This document shows positions 43,975 through 54,369 of a stretch of 64,000 nt of DNA, piece after piece. The position numbers were made by a program, and so were the translations under genes. The notes under the pieces were generated by a model that was not told the origin of the DNA, did not search any database, and saw nothing but the letters and a program-made list of their open reading frames with translations. Position 1 is the stretch's first letter, and each line of letters starts with the position of its first letter. Origin of the DNA: Lineus longissimus (Eukaryota > Nemertea > Pilidiophora > Heteronemertea > Lineidae); assembly GCF_910592395.1 (NCBI RefSeq), contig NC_088322.1:5513431-5577430 (forward strand). The letters are read 5' to 3'.

Positions 43975-46440
43975 TGAAGTAAAAACCAAGGGATTCTGTG
44001 ACGTTGTCCCATCTTCGGTGGAGCAGGACATTACCGCCGCTGGGATTCCATCCGTAGATGCGCCTCTGCCAGAATTGTGTGAGCACTATGATACCCACTC
44101 TTAAGAAGGTCCTAGATGCCCATGCTTCATCACAAACTAAGTCTGTAACGCTGAGGCGAACTCACCCGTGGCTTAGCCCTAAACTGTACCAGGTAAAGAT
44201 AGACAAACGAGCAGTAGAGCGTCGTTGAAGGCGCACAAAACTATCTGTGCATCCAGAAATGTTCCGCGATTCCAAAATTCATTATAACAGTCTGATTCGG
44301 GACACCAAAGCAAAATACTTCAATGAGAAGATTAACAATGTTGATTCTGATGCAAAAGCCCTGCAGAGGGACTTTAAAGAAGTTTTACTGAAGGACAATG
44401 TGGTAAAACTACCACAGCATGGAAGTGCTGGTGAACTTGCAGAAATATTTGCAGACTTTCTCGAGGATAAAGTGAAAACCATCCGAAATGGACTTCTGCT
44501 GCCAAGTGAACCAGTCGAATTGCCGGAAACTCAAAACTGTCCAACAGGTGATATGCATAAATTCACTCCGGTTACTGACGAGGAATTACTCAACGTCATG
44601 ATGCGCTCACCAACAAAATCGTATGACCTTGACCTTGACCCAATGCCAACATGGCTGTCGAAGCCTGTAATCTCTGCGATTGTTCCCTTAGTCCGAGGAA
44701 TCATCATTAAGTCACTCGAAACGGGAATCGTACCAGATCTATGAAATGCGCATTAGTCTCTCCACTGATCAAGAAACCATCACTGGATGCGTAGATTCTG
44801 AAGAACTACTGGCCTGTCAGCACCCCTATCAGCTGCATGATGTTTTCCAATCCGCCTACAGGGTTTGTCACATCACGGAGACAGCTGTACTTAAGGTCCA
44901 GAATGACATCAGGTGTATGGTGGATCAACATAGATGTGCGGTGCTAGTTCATTTAGACTTAAAGAGTAAGTAGATTAAAGCCACACTGCTTTTCATTACT
45001 GTAAGCCACAGCGAGCATTTAAAACGACCCAGAAACTTCTGAGCAGATATCAGGTCGTGTAAGACTTCTATGGGCCCATTTACGTTTGGCTAGCCATTCC
45101 CGCCAAAACAACCGCACTGGTCCATGGAGGCCGTCATTTACATCGTATAATGTCGCAAAATTGTATGTTACGTCATATCGACCTCTATTGCGCCGATGTG
45201 CGTAAATATGAGTTCAAGTGCGGCTTTCGGACCAAACGATTCTTTTAACCGAATGAGAGATTTGCTTCGAATACAGGGCACCGCACTTTCATGGTATAAA
45301 AACTCCGGTAGTACACAACAGGTGACAATTAACGGCAGCAGGTCAAGTACCAAGGTGTTGCAATACAGTCTTCCCCAAGGCTCTGCCATTGGACCGCTGT
45401 TGTATCTCATTTACTTTCTGCCACTTGGTCAATTGTTGGAGAGCACCAGCATTCACCGACACGGGTGTGCTGATGATAAGCAAGTATACTGAGCTCTAAG
45501 TGTCCTACGCAGAGCACAGGACATTGGTAGCCAGCTTAGTGAATTCGGAAGGATGTTAACCATGATTCATCAATGACTATTTGAAAAAAAAACTGAAGGG
45601 TAACCCGGAAAACACTTAAGCTACGGTGTTTGGCACAACAGTCCCTGCAATCATTGACCGTGAGTTTAATCAGTGTCACGGGAGTGGAATTTCGATTCTC
45701 CATCGTACCAATCAGGGACCGGTTTCATAAAGCCTTGGAACTTAGGAGTCATGTTCGACTCTGCTCTTTCAATGGACAGTCATATCAAAAATACTGTACG
45801 TTTAGCGTCTTACCATCTTCGATGCATTGGAATTGACGACTGTGACGACTGATACTACAAAGACACTGATCCAATCTCTAGTGAGTTCTAGTCTTGACTA
45901 TTGCAATAGCTCACTAGCTGGTGCAAGTGAATCATCTTTAGGAAAGCTACGCCTATGCAAAATAGGGCGGCAAGGACCGTTACTCGGGCTAAATCAAGGG
46001 ATCACATTACGCCTGTGTGACTGAGGTTGCATTGGTTGCCAGTGCGTGAGCGAATTAAATTCAAGGTTCTGCTGATGGTATGCAAAGCGCTAAATGGGTT
46101 GCCCCCAGTATATATCTGATCTAGTAACGCTGTATTCCCCAACTAGATCACTGCGTTCACAATCTGCATACGAGTTGTCAGTTCCAAGGTTCAGGCTGGA
46201 GACGTTCGGGGGAAGGGCATTTGTGACATTGGCCTCGAGAATGTGGAATACTCTACCGATAAACATCAGAACTGCCAATACCATCGACAGTTTTAGGACG
46301 ATGCTCAAGACTTTCCTCTTCAAACGGTACTTTAACATGTGACAATTTTGCAAGTGACATATTTCTGACTTTTTTGAGCGCCTTTGAAAATTGTTTCAGT
46401 GAAAAATGGCGCTATATTATGTGGTATTTATTATCATTAT
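43975..46440 (+). pseudogene. decayed CR1/L2-type LINE (linker, RT, 3' tail)
   Basis: Fragments in several frames follow LINE ORF2 order: RDSKIHYNSLIRDTKAKYFN, EIFADFLEDKVKTIRNG, DPMPTWLSKP, VFQSAYRVCHITETAVLKV, then after about 200 bp RMRDLLRIQGTALSWYK, LPQGSAIGPLLYLIYFLPLG and CADD where Tyr of YADD is now Cys (near 45470). The end has SSSLDYCNSSLAGA, LPRFRLE-like blocks, SRMWNTLPINIRTANTIDSF and a stop at 46340-46342. The tail has GAGCGCCTTTGAAAATT and GGCGCTATATTATG, the same stem as the LINE at 29.6-31.8 kb. It is truncated at the 5' end, lacks an endonuclease, and is full of stops. It lies in sense in the intron between exons 3 and 4. Confidence 0.75.
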
Positions 46441-46814
46441 TACTATCTTATGCCCTAGTATTTTAAAAAATGTTGCAGGTGACCTTTAACCAACACCTAC
46501 CGCTTAGGCCGGAGTTATATAGGGTTCACGTTTTCACCTGTCATGATTCAGTTGTCAAGAGCTAAACTGAATTATACTTGATAACACGACTGGAGGGTTA
46601 AAAGTGACCTCGTGCGTGGTATGTAGGCCGCTCCTTGGAAATGACTTGTTCGTTCTTCATATCACCATTTGAAGTTTGGATTAAAGACTTTATACTTGAT
46701 ATCTCATGCACGAAAAGTAAACAGTGTCACGATACATGTGAAACCGTAAAATCCATATCCTTAGTAATCGCAGCCTCAGGCGATCTGACTTTAATGTGCT
46801 CATTTTGTTATCAG

Positions 46815-46959
46815 GTATGAACGACTGCGCCTTTCAGTTGAGGGTGACGATGAACCGGAGGTTTACGGGCCTCTGCCAACTCCACACCGATCTCCATCGC
46901 CGACAAAATCAGTGAATTGGACATTATCTCCTCACAGAAATGCTAGTTTCGATAGGAAG
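46815..46959 (+). CDS. exon 4 of the unrecognised host-like gene
   Basis: The acceptor is CATTTTGTTATCAG ending at 46814, the donor AGGAAG|GTAAGTG at 46959. Length 145 equals 1 + 48 codons, so it enters in phase 2 and leaves in phase 0. It encodes YERLRLSVEGDDEPEVYGPL, then PTPHRSPSPTKSVNWTLSPH and RNASFDRK. The SP/TP motifs could be targets of proline-directed kinases. A decayed LINE lies in the preceding intron and a Harbinger-derived element in the following one. Confidence 0.7.
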
Positions 46960-47218
46960 GTAAGTGCCGCAGAGTCGAACAGTATTTGTAATTTCGAGTG
47001 AGATATCTTCAAAAACAACGAACTTCGACGATGTAAGGTCTTGTATAATGAAACACGCCTTTTAATTCCTTCTCAGATCCTTCACTTCAAATACAAGAAT
47101 AATGCATATATTGACTGGCGACATCAACGGTTGTACATGGTGAATTCAATGGCGGCGATTCAATCTGTAAAATAATCATTGAAATAAGCCTAATGCTAAT
47201 TCACTACCTAAAGATATT

Positions 47219-48326
47219 AAAGGACCATTGGGTATTTAGGGCAATATTACCCAGCTATCGGCTGCCCAGTCACCTCCTGTTCTAAATACATGTAAGTAGT
47301 TCCCTTCAACAAATTGCACAAAAAAATGAAAAATTCAAAACTGATGACTGAATTATCGCGCTCTAGATCTTCCGATGTCGGCTCCGATTTGACCCGAGTT
47401 AGCTATCCACGCATCAACAGTTAATTCCTAAAATTCTCAGCACCATCCGAAGCTGAATAAACAAAATATGGTTTTATGTTTCCCAAATCAATGAGCAGAG
47501 CATGCTCCCACTCGTTATCTGACGTCGTCTTTCGTATGCAAATTCCAAGGAAATGCATTGTTGTGAGCCAAAAGACGTCACGTGACCTAAAATGTTCAAT
47601 ACAGCCATGAAAATGTCTTGCTTTTCGTCAATGTTCTCAATAAATGAAGGATTGGTCAACCTTGAATAAGTTTTTAAAACTTAATTTCATATTTTTTTGA
47701 ATTACTGGATCCCATCTGTCCATTACACTCAAAATATTTTAGAACATTTATGGTATTAGAAGACTTTAGGGGCTCTTTCGTTGGCATCTTAGGAATTCTG
47801 TGATTTGTCCGCTATCAACGGGCCATGTCTGTAGTAAAGGCCCCTACACACCAAAAACACGTGTTGGACGCCGCGGAAAACGCTTTGGTTTCCGCCCAGA
47901 TACATGGGTCATACAGGGGTCACACCAATGCGCGAAACGCTGCGAGAAGCGCGCATTTCACGCGGGAAATTAGTTCATATTGTCAACAAAATGGAGTCAC
48001 AAGTGGACATCTTTGATATTTTGGCATTTTATGCCTATCTAAAGCATAGAAATAGCAAAGGCCAACGTTCGATTTGGGTGCATGATATATTCCAAAAAAG
48101 AAAGAAGCTTGGCGAATATCATCACTTGGTGAAATGTCGGTTCTCCTACGAAGACAAATTCTTTGAGTACATGTACTTCAAAATGACCCCAAGGACATTT
48201 CATTCTGCTATCTAAGAGCAGAAACAAAATTGGAAAAGCATCAAACACGTTCAGAAAAATAGCTTACTTGTCTGATGAATCAACAGTGGAACAAACATAC
48301 TGCAACAATAATCCCAATGGCCCTTT
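47219..48326. mobile_element. Harbinger-derived non-autonomous element
   Basis: The left end AAAGGACCATTGGGTATT and the right end AATCCCAATGGCCCTTT are inverted copies. The interior carries an N-terminal transposase fragment (47991-48270). A related but longer-diverged stretch lies at 51146-51520. Target duplication could not be fixed; TA or TTA is possible. It lies in the intron between exon 4 and the probable last exon. Confidence 0.55.
47991..48270 (+). pseudogene. PIF/Harbinger transposase N-terminal fragment
   Basis: From ATG 47991: MESQVDIFDILAFYAYLKHR, QRSIWVHDIFQKRKKLGEYH, then HLVKCRFSYEDKFFEYMYFK and MTPRTFHSAI before a stop. The WVH..F..R...GE..HL...L..D...F..YF.M pattern is the usual N-terminal region of HARBI1-type transposases. 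After a frameshift it continues as NKIGKASNTFRKIAYLSDE, corresponding to the next conserved block. The DDE core is absent. Confidence 0.6.
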
Positions 48327-48585
48327 AGCATGAGAAATTGATACAAATCGGGAACCGGAATCATACTTACAAATCCAAATCCAAAGTGACGCAGCATAAA
48401 ATGGCGACTGAACATGTAGGCCGTTTGGCAGAGTGATTGAAAGGCCTGGCGCAAGATTTATGGGCCAGGTTAGAATCTGAACGGGTTGTTGAAATAGACG
48501 ACGACACCATTTCATTCCGGCTTGAGAGTATTGTTATGCTGCGTCTCTTACAGCAATAACAAAAATACGGTACGCGAGCGCCATT

Positions 48586-48826
48586 TGTTGTCTTCGTGTT
48601 GTGTTGATGTCTTCGTGTCGTGTTGATGTCCTTATTTTGACATGTTTGAAAGATACGATGTCATGTAGGTCTTAAGCACGGTGTATGGATGTCCTGTCCT
48701 TGTTTTTAAAGATACAATGTCTTCGTTTCACTTTTCAACATCTTTGTTTTAGTACATAATGTCTTCGTTTTACTTCATAACGTCTTCGTTATGGTCTGTC
48801 CTTGTTTTCGTCTGCTCGTCCTTTTT
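48586..48826. repeat. degenerate TGTCTTCGT-rich tandem repeat
   Basis: GTCTTCGTGT(T/C)GTGTTGAT occurs twice in tandem near 48590-48630, followed by looser repeats of ATGTCTTCGTTT(T/C)AC. No coding content. Confidence 0.6.
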
Positions 48827-48916
48827 TGTGGTAATAACCGCACATAAATTTGTTTTTCAAACATTTTACGCATTAAATTTGACGAAGTTCTGTACAAATT
48901 GATATTCCATTTTCAG

Positions 48917-49027
48917 GGTAAAAGCCACGTGCAAGGACCTTTTTCAAGGGAGTTCACCGTCACATGTTCGGCACCGACCAATTGGCTGAGGATGAAACTT
49001 GGAAGGTCAAAAACGACACTTGTGTGA
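48917..49027 (+). CDS. probable last exon of the unrecognised host-like gene
   Basis: The acceptor is ATTCCATTTTCAG ending at 48916. In phase 0, matching the exit phase of exon 4, it encodes GKSHVQGPFSREFTVTCSAP and TNWLRMKLGRSKTTLV and ends at TGA 49025-49027. An AATAAA lies about 290 bp downstream near 49319. With this exon the predicted protein is about 255 residues. Phase-compatible alternatives are at 58954-59046 and 50311-50487, so the 3' end needs transcript evidence. Confidence 0.5.
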   Translation, partial: GKSHVQGPFSREFTVTCSAPTNWLRMKLGRSKTTLV

Positions 49028-49599
49028 CGTTATACTGATGATAACGTCACTACTTTGTTTTTCGATGTGCCAAAGAATAATTTGTGATGTTTGATAACTC
49101 AAAATACCATTATTTTGTGGTTGTAACTTTCTCGGAACAAAAAGAAACTGAACATTACATGTGGGAGAGTACGACTTCCTAAACGCGGCCATGAACGGCT
49201 TCAAAATGCCAGCCAACGACTCGAACAATCCTCCGGAATTTCCCGACTCCGCTAGTGTCACAATGGATCCGCACGATTTAAAGGCTAGTTCATAAATGGC
49301 CAATATTCAAAATATGCAGAATAAATGGTCAATATTCGAAAGTGCTTTATGTAACCACCAAGCCAAATAGAAAAAAACACACAGTTGATTCATTTACGCG
49401 GAACTGACTATTTTGGTCGCATTGACTGACAGACAAGGACCGCTCTTGGGAGCGTTTAGGGGAGAGCGGGTTGGGGTTTTGAACAATATTTGTCAATAAA
49501 AGTCTCTTCAGTGTGGTTTGTTCGATACAAACAATGTTGATATCGATACGGTTCAAGCACAAAATGTCATGCATCTAGTTTTTATTTTTGGCTAACCGT

Positions 49600-50010
49600 T
49601 AGGGGAGTCTATACAATAGCTCGGTGTCCGTCGTCCGTCGTCGTCCGTCGTCGTATCCTATTTCAAAAACAGTGGCACGTTTCTTAACCGCTAGTGCTAT
49701 GAACTTGAAACTTTGTACACATGACCCCAAGGTCAGAGGTACTCTGACACTGAATTTCGGTCCGGTCTGGTTCATGACTTGGCCACCAGGGGGCCAAACA
49801 GAAAACATAACAAGTATGATATGTCTCTTATTAATGATCCGTTTTCAATAAAAAAAATTATGGTAGGTACTCCTAGCAAGGATACATCACATATCATACG
49901 GGTTTTTGATTTGACCTACTTTTCAAGGTCACAGAGGTCAAATGGCGTAAATTGGCCGTTAGGATGTAACTATGGCACGTTTCTAAACTGCAATGACATA
50001 TTATCTCAAC
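49600..50010. mobile_element. second copy of the GTCC-headed repeat family (one module)
   Basis: A GTCC/GTC run at 49623-49660 is followed by GGCACGTTTCTTAACCGC, CACCAGGGGGCCAAAC, TTTTGATTTGACCTAC and AGGTCAcagAGGTCA at 49926-49940. This matches one module of the element at 5864-6978. The terminal hairpin seen there is not preserved here. Confidence 0.7.
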
Positions 50011-50064
50011 GACAAGTTCACACACATGATGTCACTAAAAATCGATTTGATAACAAAGGTATTA

Positions 50065-50205
50065 GGCCTGGTTGTTAAAAACAAGTTTTGTCACGGACGC
50101 AAGAAATAACTTAACCTGGCGTTAGGTTTAACGGACTTAACTGTAGGAGACAACGCCAAGGTTACACCAGCGTTAGAGACAAAACTTGATTGGAATAACC
50201 AGGCC
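50065..50205. mobile_element. 141-bp foldback (MITE-like) element
   Basis: GGCCTGGTTGTTAAAAACAA at the left and the inverted TTGATTGGAATAACCAGGCC at the right, with AAGTTTTGTC/GACAAAACTT also inverted. No coding content. Confidence 0.7.
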
Positions 50206-50209
50206 CAGA

Positions 50210-51140
50210 TTGTTTCCTGCAAAAATACGCAGTTATGCGCCAGTGACTAGTCCAGTAATTTAATCTATAACGAAATGAATAAATGATATGCCTGTCGAAT
50301 TCTTTGCAGGTTCGCGTTGAAATCCTGTCGCACTGCCGCCGTACTAACTACATTAGTTGTTGCAACCAGGGTTTTCCATTCCGCCCCCGAATTCCGCCGC
50401 ACAGATGTGCTCATTTCACCCTGGTGGGGCTTTCAGTTCTCCAGTATCACTCGGGAACGGCAATTCAGATGGAAAAAAAACATTGATATTTTCCGCATTG
50501 GCTAAAAATCTTTGGCCATACGTCAGATGTGCATGATTACGGTGGTCAACGTACACGATTTATCCAGTGCGTCGCAATGGTCTATCATTTTTCTCTAGCA
50601 GACAGGTGAACATCATTTTTCATTAACTCTGCACAATCAAATCAATTTTGCGCTGTGGAAACTACCGTAATTGTGACAATAATTCCTTTTTCAAGTGTTT
50701 CACACACGTAACGTTCTTGCGTAATTTGAAATAGGTGAATTATTAGCTCATTGCCGCAATTCACTTGGTAAATCATGTATTTGCACGCAAGAAATCGTCC
50801 CAAAGGTCGATAATATCTGACCATGAACTAAGGTTCAAGCAAGGTATGTCCATTAGGATGATATTAGAATATCAAACTGGCACATCACATCAACACGTAC
50901 ACTGGTCAACCTTTTGCAGTACTATAGTGTCGTTAATCAGCTTAATCGTAGTGATGACCTGAGTGCAGCAGCGAGGCTTTTCTACTGAAGTCAGTTACGT
51001 TGTGTTTAGCGTGCTCCCATTTAATCACGGCCTTTTTGGTTGAGTCTTTTTCATCCTGAGATTCAGTGTCAGTTTTCACTCCTACGTAATCTAGAGGCGG
51101 AGTATATTGAAAACCACTTGTTATACCAGGATGAGTAATA
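50210..51140. other. non-coding; one weak phase-0 exon candidate
   Basis: After a TTTGCAG at 50304-50310 a phase-0 frame runs 58 codons to a TGA at about 50485. Its composition is Cys/His/Arg-rich and not typical of the other exons, so I do not favour it as part of the 36-49 kb gene. Confidence 0.3.
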
Positions 51141-51145
51141 TCAAA

Positions 51146-51525
51146 ATACCATTGGTATTATTAAGGACATTATTACCACGCTGTCTGCTGTCTAGTTACC
51201 TTCAATTCCACAGTTGCAGTTATTGAATAACACATAAAATGGAAAAATAAAAAAAAGTGACTCCGACTTGACCCAAGTGAGGCCTCCATGCAGATTTTTT
51301 GTTGTTGAGCAGATCGATGCACAGTGACGCGCTGCGCGGAGATGATGTTGCGTCGTAATGGCGGGGTGGCGTGAACTCCGATCGAGACGTCCACTCAAGT
51401 GGCGGGAAAGGTTTTTTCGCGCCAGGACTTGAGCTTACTAAAAATAACGAACTCGTTTGTCTACTATCTACGAGCTGAAACAAAATTGGAAAAGCATCAG
51501 ACACGTTCCGAAAAATAGTTTACTG
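51146..51525 (+). pseudogene. second Harbinger-derived remnant
   Basis: AATACCATTGGTATTATTAA followed by ATTATTACC...CTG.CTAGTTACCT resembles the start of the element at 47219. At 51471-51520 AACAAAATTGGAAAAGCATC and ACACGTTCCGAAAAATAG match 48220-48262, encoding the NKIGKASDTFRKIVY block of the transposase. It is more decayed than the first. Confidence 0.5.
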
Positions 51526-51640
51526 ACGAACAAGACGAAGAATATTATGAATATCAATATGAAATATGAATATAATATGAAACCGAAGTTTAAACCATTT
51601 TACTGCAGCGTACCTAAGCTTTCGCCTCTGTAGCCTTCAT

Positions 51641-52099
51641 CAGAGTGACGTCAGTTATCTTTCGGACATGCCTTACGCATGCCCGAAAGTAGATTATCCA
51701 GGTTTCCGGAAGTTCGTATCGCCCCACATAACTGTTGAGGGAGGGTTTGAGAGTCCTAATCTGCATAGCTTCTTTCTCGCCACGTTTAAACCAGTCCGGA
51801 TCCTGATCCAATATTTTCACAGTGTCCAGGTTAATGTTGTGTCCCGTATGATGATTATGAATATGTTGCGAAACCTCGGAAGACGTGCAGCTGGGCCTGC
51901 GATGCACCATGAATCTAGCTTTCAAAGTCCGCTCGGTTACCCTCACATAAGATGCCTCACAGGGGTAATTGTCACTGCCCTCACATTTGATCAGATACAC
52001 CAGTCCACACCGCCCCTTGAGGGGAGTGGGGTCCTCAGGCCGCACCAACAACTGACGCGAACTGTTGGTGGGCTTGAAGTGCACCTGTACACCATACAA
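51641..52099 (-). pseudogene. Penelope-like element GIY-YIG endonuclease part
   Basis: The minus-strand frame begins YGVQVHFKPTNSSRQLLVRP, then CGLVYLIKCEGSDNYPCEASYV (GIY-YIG-like core), RTLKARFMVHRRPSC, VSQHIHNHHTGHNIN, ILDQDPDWFKRGEKEAMQIR and TLKPSLN. This arrangement (VHFKPTNS, GIY-YIG core, HTGH, WFKR.EKEA..I) is that of the endonuclease at the C-terminus of Penelope-like retroelements. It would cut target DNA. The Tyr-Ile-Gly part reads SYVRV, so the second half is altered. The reverse transcriptase half lies at 53730-54366, separated by about 1.6 kb. Confidence 0.7.
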
Positions 52100-52623
52100 C
52101 CTCGGTTGCTGACCACTTTAACTACAATGGACACAATCATGTCGATTACATGAAAGTCTACCGACTTGAAAAACTCCCCACGGCGCAATGCAACGAAAAT
52201 CGTCTGCTTGAATGCGAGTCTTACTGGATCTATACACGTCGATCCGCCAGACCCCTTGGTCTAAATATAATGAACCAACTGGTCTCTGTAATTGAACACT
52301 GTCGCGTTTTTACGCGGCGTTCGACGTTGCGTTAAAACGCCGCGATTAGCGCCACAAATGGTATCCATTGAATTCCATAGATGTGTTCCCACTTGGGCGA
52401 AGCGACAAAATACCTTGTTTTTGACGCGGCGTTCCACGCGCTCGGGCAAAATTACGTTGCAAAATTAACAACCAAAGCGTATAATCGCCGCGAATCGTGG
52501 GGTCTCGTGATAAAAATTGTAAGGTTGACAGAGGTTTAAATTGTGGTATTAAGATAGGCATTTGTCACTGCAGTGCCGGTACATGTGTGCAGTTAGGAAT
52601 TGTCTCCCAAACCCATTGGCACC

Positions 52624-52726
52624 ATGTCTTCAGACCTGATAGAGAGATTGATAATTCAAATCGAAAAACATCCTTCGATTTATGACAAATCCTTGTCAGA
52701 ATATAAAGATGCTGACAAGAAGGAAG
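52624..52726 (+). CDS. first exon of a MADF-like domain protein
   Basis: ATG 52624 opens MSSDLIERLIIQIEKHPSIY then DKSLSEYKDADKKE, ending at a possible donor AAG|GTATCT at 52726. The LI..I..HP.IYD....EYKD pattern is the start of a MADF (Myb-related) DNA-binding domain. Such proteins occur both as host factors and as the partner protein of PIF/Harbinger elements. No continuing exon was found. On the opposite strand a frame from 52824 reads MSDSDSDFAEIMVSYLYAKR and a Lys/Arg-rich run, reminiscent of Harbinger transposase starts; both cannot be fully real. Confidence 0.4.
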
Positions 52727-52985
52727 GTATCTGAAGAAAAAAATTGCCTGCGCTTTCTTCGTTTTCTTTTCGCATACAGGTACGATACCATGATTTCGGC
52801 AAAATCCGAATCCGAGTCAGACATTGTTGCAACACGTCTGTGCCAGCTGTTTGGTATGGAAAGTCTATACTCTTGTCTGCACCCTTTCACCGCCAGCGAT
52901 TATAAGCTTCAGTGAGAACAGGTTACGAAATATCTGTCGCATCGTTTTCCCGTCGCGTGAAATCACAGCGTTTTTTTTCAAGGCG

Positions 52986-53479
52986 TTAAAGCTTGCAGCA
53001 CACTGGGCGCCAACTCCGGCGGCAAGGCGCGTTTTTTGCCGCAAGAGTCCTGAACGCCTGAAAAATCCGTAGTGTGCTACGGACGGCGTCAGGCAAACGC
53101 CACTTGCCGCCACTTGCCGCCACTTGCCGCCAGATATCTAGCATGTTTGATTTTTGACGCCTGTAGCGGCGTCTGAACGCCAGTGAACGCAAGAAGAATC
53201 CAGGTGTGCTACGGATCGCCGCCAGAGTTGGCGTCAACCAGCGTCAACGGCGAGGCTTTGGCCAATCAGCTTGCGTCTTGACGTCACATGATATCAAAAT
53301 GGCAGCCCCGAGGATTCTTGGAAGTGGCGGAAAAGACGCTACTGGACGCCAATTCTGAGTAGGTGTGCTATGAGCGCGATCCACCGCCGCCAACTCTGGC
53401 GTCGAGCGGCGTTCAGTCGCGTTCAGTCTGACGCGCCTTGCCGCCGAAGTTGGCGTCCAGTGTGCTGCAAGCTTAAAAG
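52986..53479. mobile_element. TTAA-flanked foldback element carrying promoter-like motifs
   Basis: GCTTGCAGCACACTGGGCGC at the left and the inverted form of GCGTCCAGTGTGCTGCAAGC at the right match over about 45 bp, including GGCGGCAAGGCGCG. TTAA lies on both outer sides (52986-52989 and 53474 region). A CGCCACTTGC unit is repeated three times near 53098-53130. A TTAA target is typical of piggyBac- and Kolobok-type elements. There is no transposase. It lies between the two Penelope-like fragments. Confidence 0.75.
53262..53301 (+). promoter_or_regulatory. CCAAT box, palindromic CRE and ATG inside the TTAA element
   Basis: GCCAATCAGC (CCAAT at 53262-53266) is followed by TGACGTCA at 53279-53286 and AAAATGGCAGCC with an ATG at 53299. 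The short frame MAAPRILGSGGKDATGRQF ends after 19 codons. These motifs resemble a captured promoter and start region, but activity is unproven. Confidence 0.4.
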
Positions 53480-53729
53480 GCGACAGTGAGTTCAGGCCTT
53501 CCGTAGTCGTTCTGATGGCGTTGATCGCACTATTTCCCTTAAATTCATGATTTTATCATCGTTTTTATATGCACTTCTGTATCATTTACTTGGTACCTGA
53601 TCCGCCATTTTGTCAACAACATCACGTGACTTCGGCCTCGGAGATCGACCGGAAACTCCCAAAGCTGAAACTCAACAGTACCTTCCCCTTTGACCCCTGT
53701 CCTCCGGCCAATCAATGACTTTTTTATTC

Positions 53730-54366
53730 TAGATGTCAACAAATGGACACGTGGACAGGGTGTCCCGGTTTTTAATTACGTTCATCACCACCTTACGTCT
53801 TCTGTTGTAATTATATATATACTTTAAAATCATTCTGTCTGTACATTGACTTTGAAAAAGGATCCAAACATCCGAAAGTTGTAGTGTTGTTTTTTCTATC
53901 AATCTCGGTTTGCTCTTAGTCGCCGCGTCACCAGAGTAAATCTTGGGTCTGGCTTTGGACCTCGGCTTGTTGAGGGTCCAGCCAGGGTTGCCACAGGCCA
54001 CCAACGCTCGTTTAACATGTGCTACCTCCTTGTTTGTCTCCTCTGGTTCCATCACAGCAATTTCGGTGAAGAAGAGTTCTTACCACACAAAGCCTCTGGT
54101 CGAGGGGGTGGTTGGATGAAAAAGCTAGGTATTGGTCCGTGTGAGTGGCCTTACGAGAATAATTTTTTTTCAAGTGTTCAAAAACAATCGGTGGCGTGCG
54201 TCGTTTGCTTAGTATGTGTTTCATCCACGTACCTAAACCACCGTGGTTGGGAGGCCGAGGATTGGACCTTTTGTTCAAAGTCTTCCATGTTGCACAGAAC
54301 AGGCGACACTGGCGAGCCCATGGCGGCGGCATGTATCTGTTGGTAAAACGTCCCTGAACTTACCAA
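53730..54366 (-). pseudogene. Penelope-like element reverse transcriptase fragment
   Basis: Minus-strand pieces in three frames give SGTFYQQIHAAAMGSPVSPV, LCNMEDFEQKVQSSASQPRW, FRYVDETHTKQ, then THTDQYLAFSSNHPLDQRLC, VVRTLLHRN and VKRALVACGNPGW. AMGSP and the palm site RYVDE (normally YVDD) are the Penelope-like RT signatures; the second Asp is now Glu. Frames change twice within 300 bp. The order fits the endonuclease fragment at 51641-52099 on the same strand, so both likely derive from one insertion later split. Confidence 0.7.
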
Positions 54367-54369
54367 CTT

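Noticed and set aside
47825-48016. Plus frame starting MSVVKAPTHQKHVLDAAEN
   Set aside because: It overlaps the better-supported Harbinger N-terminal frame beginning at 47991 and has no recognisable domain.
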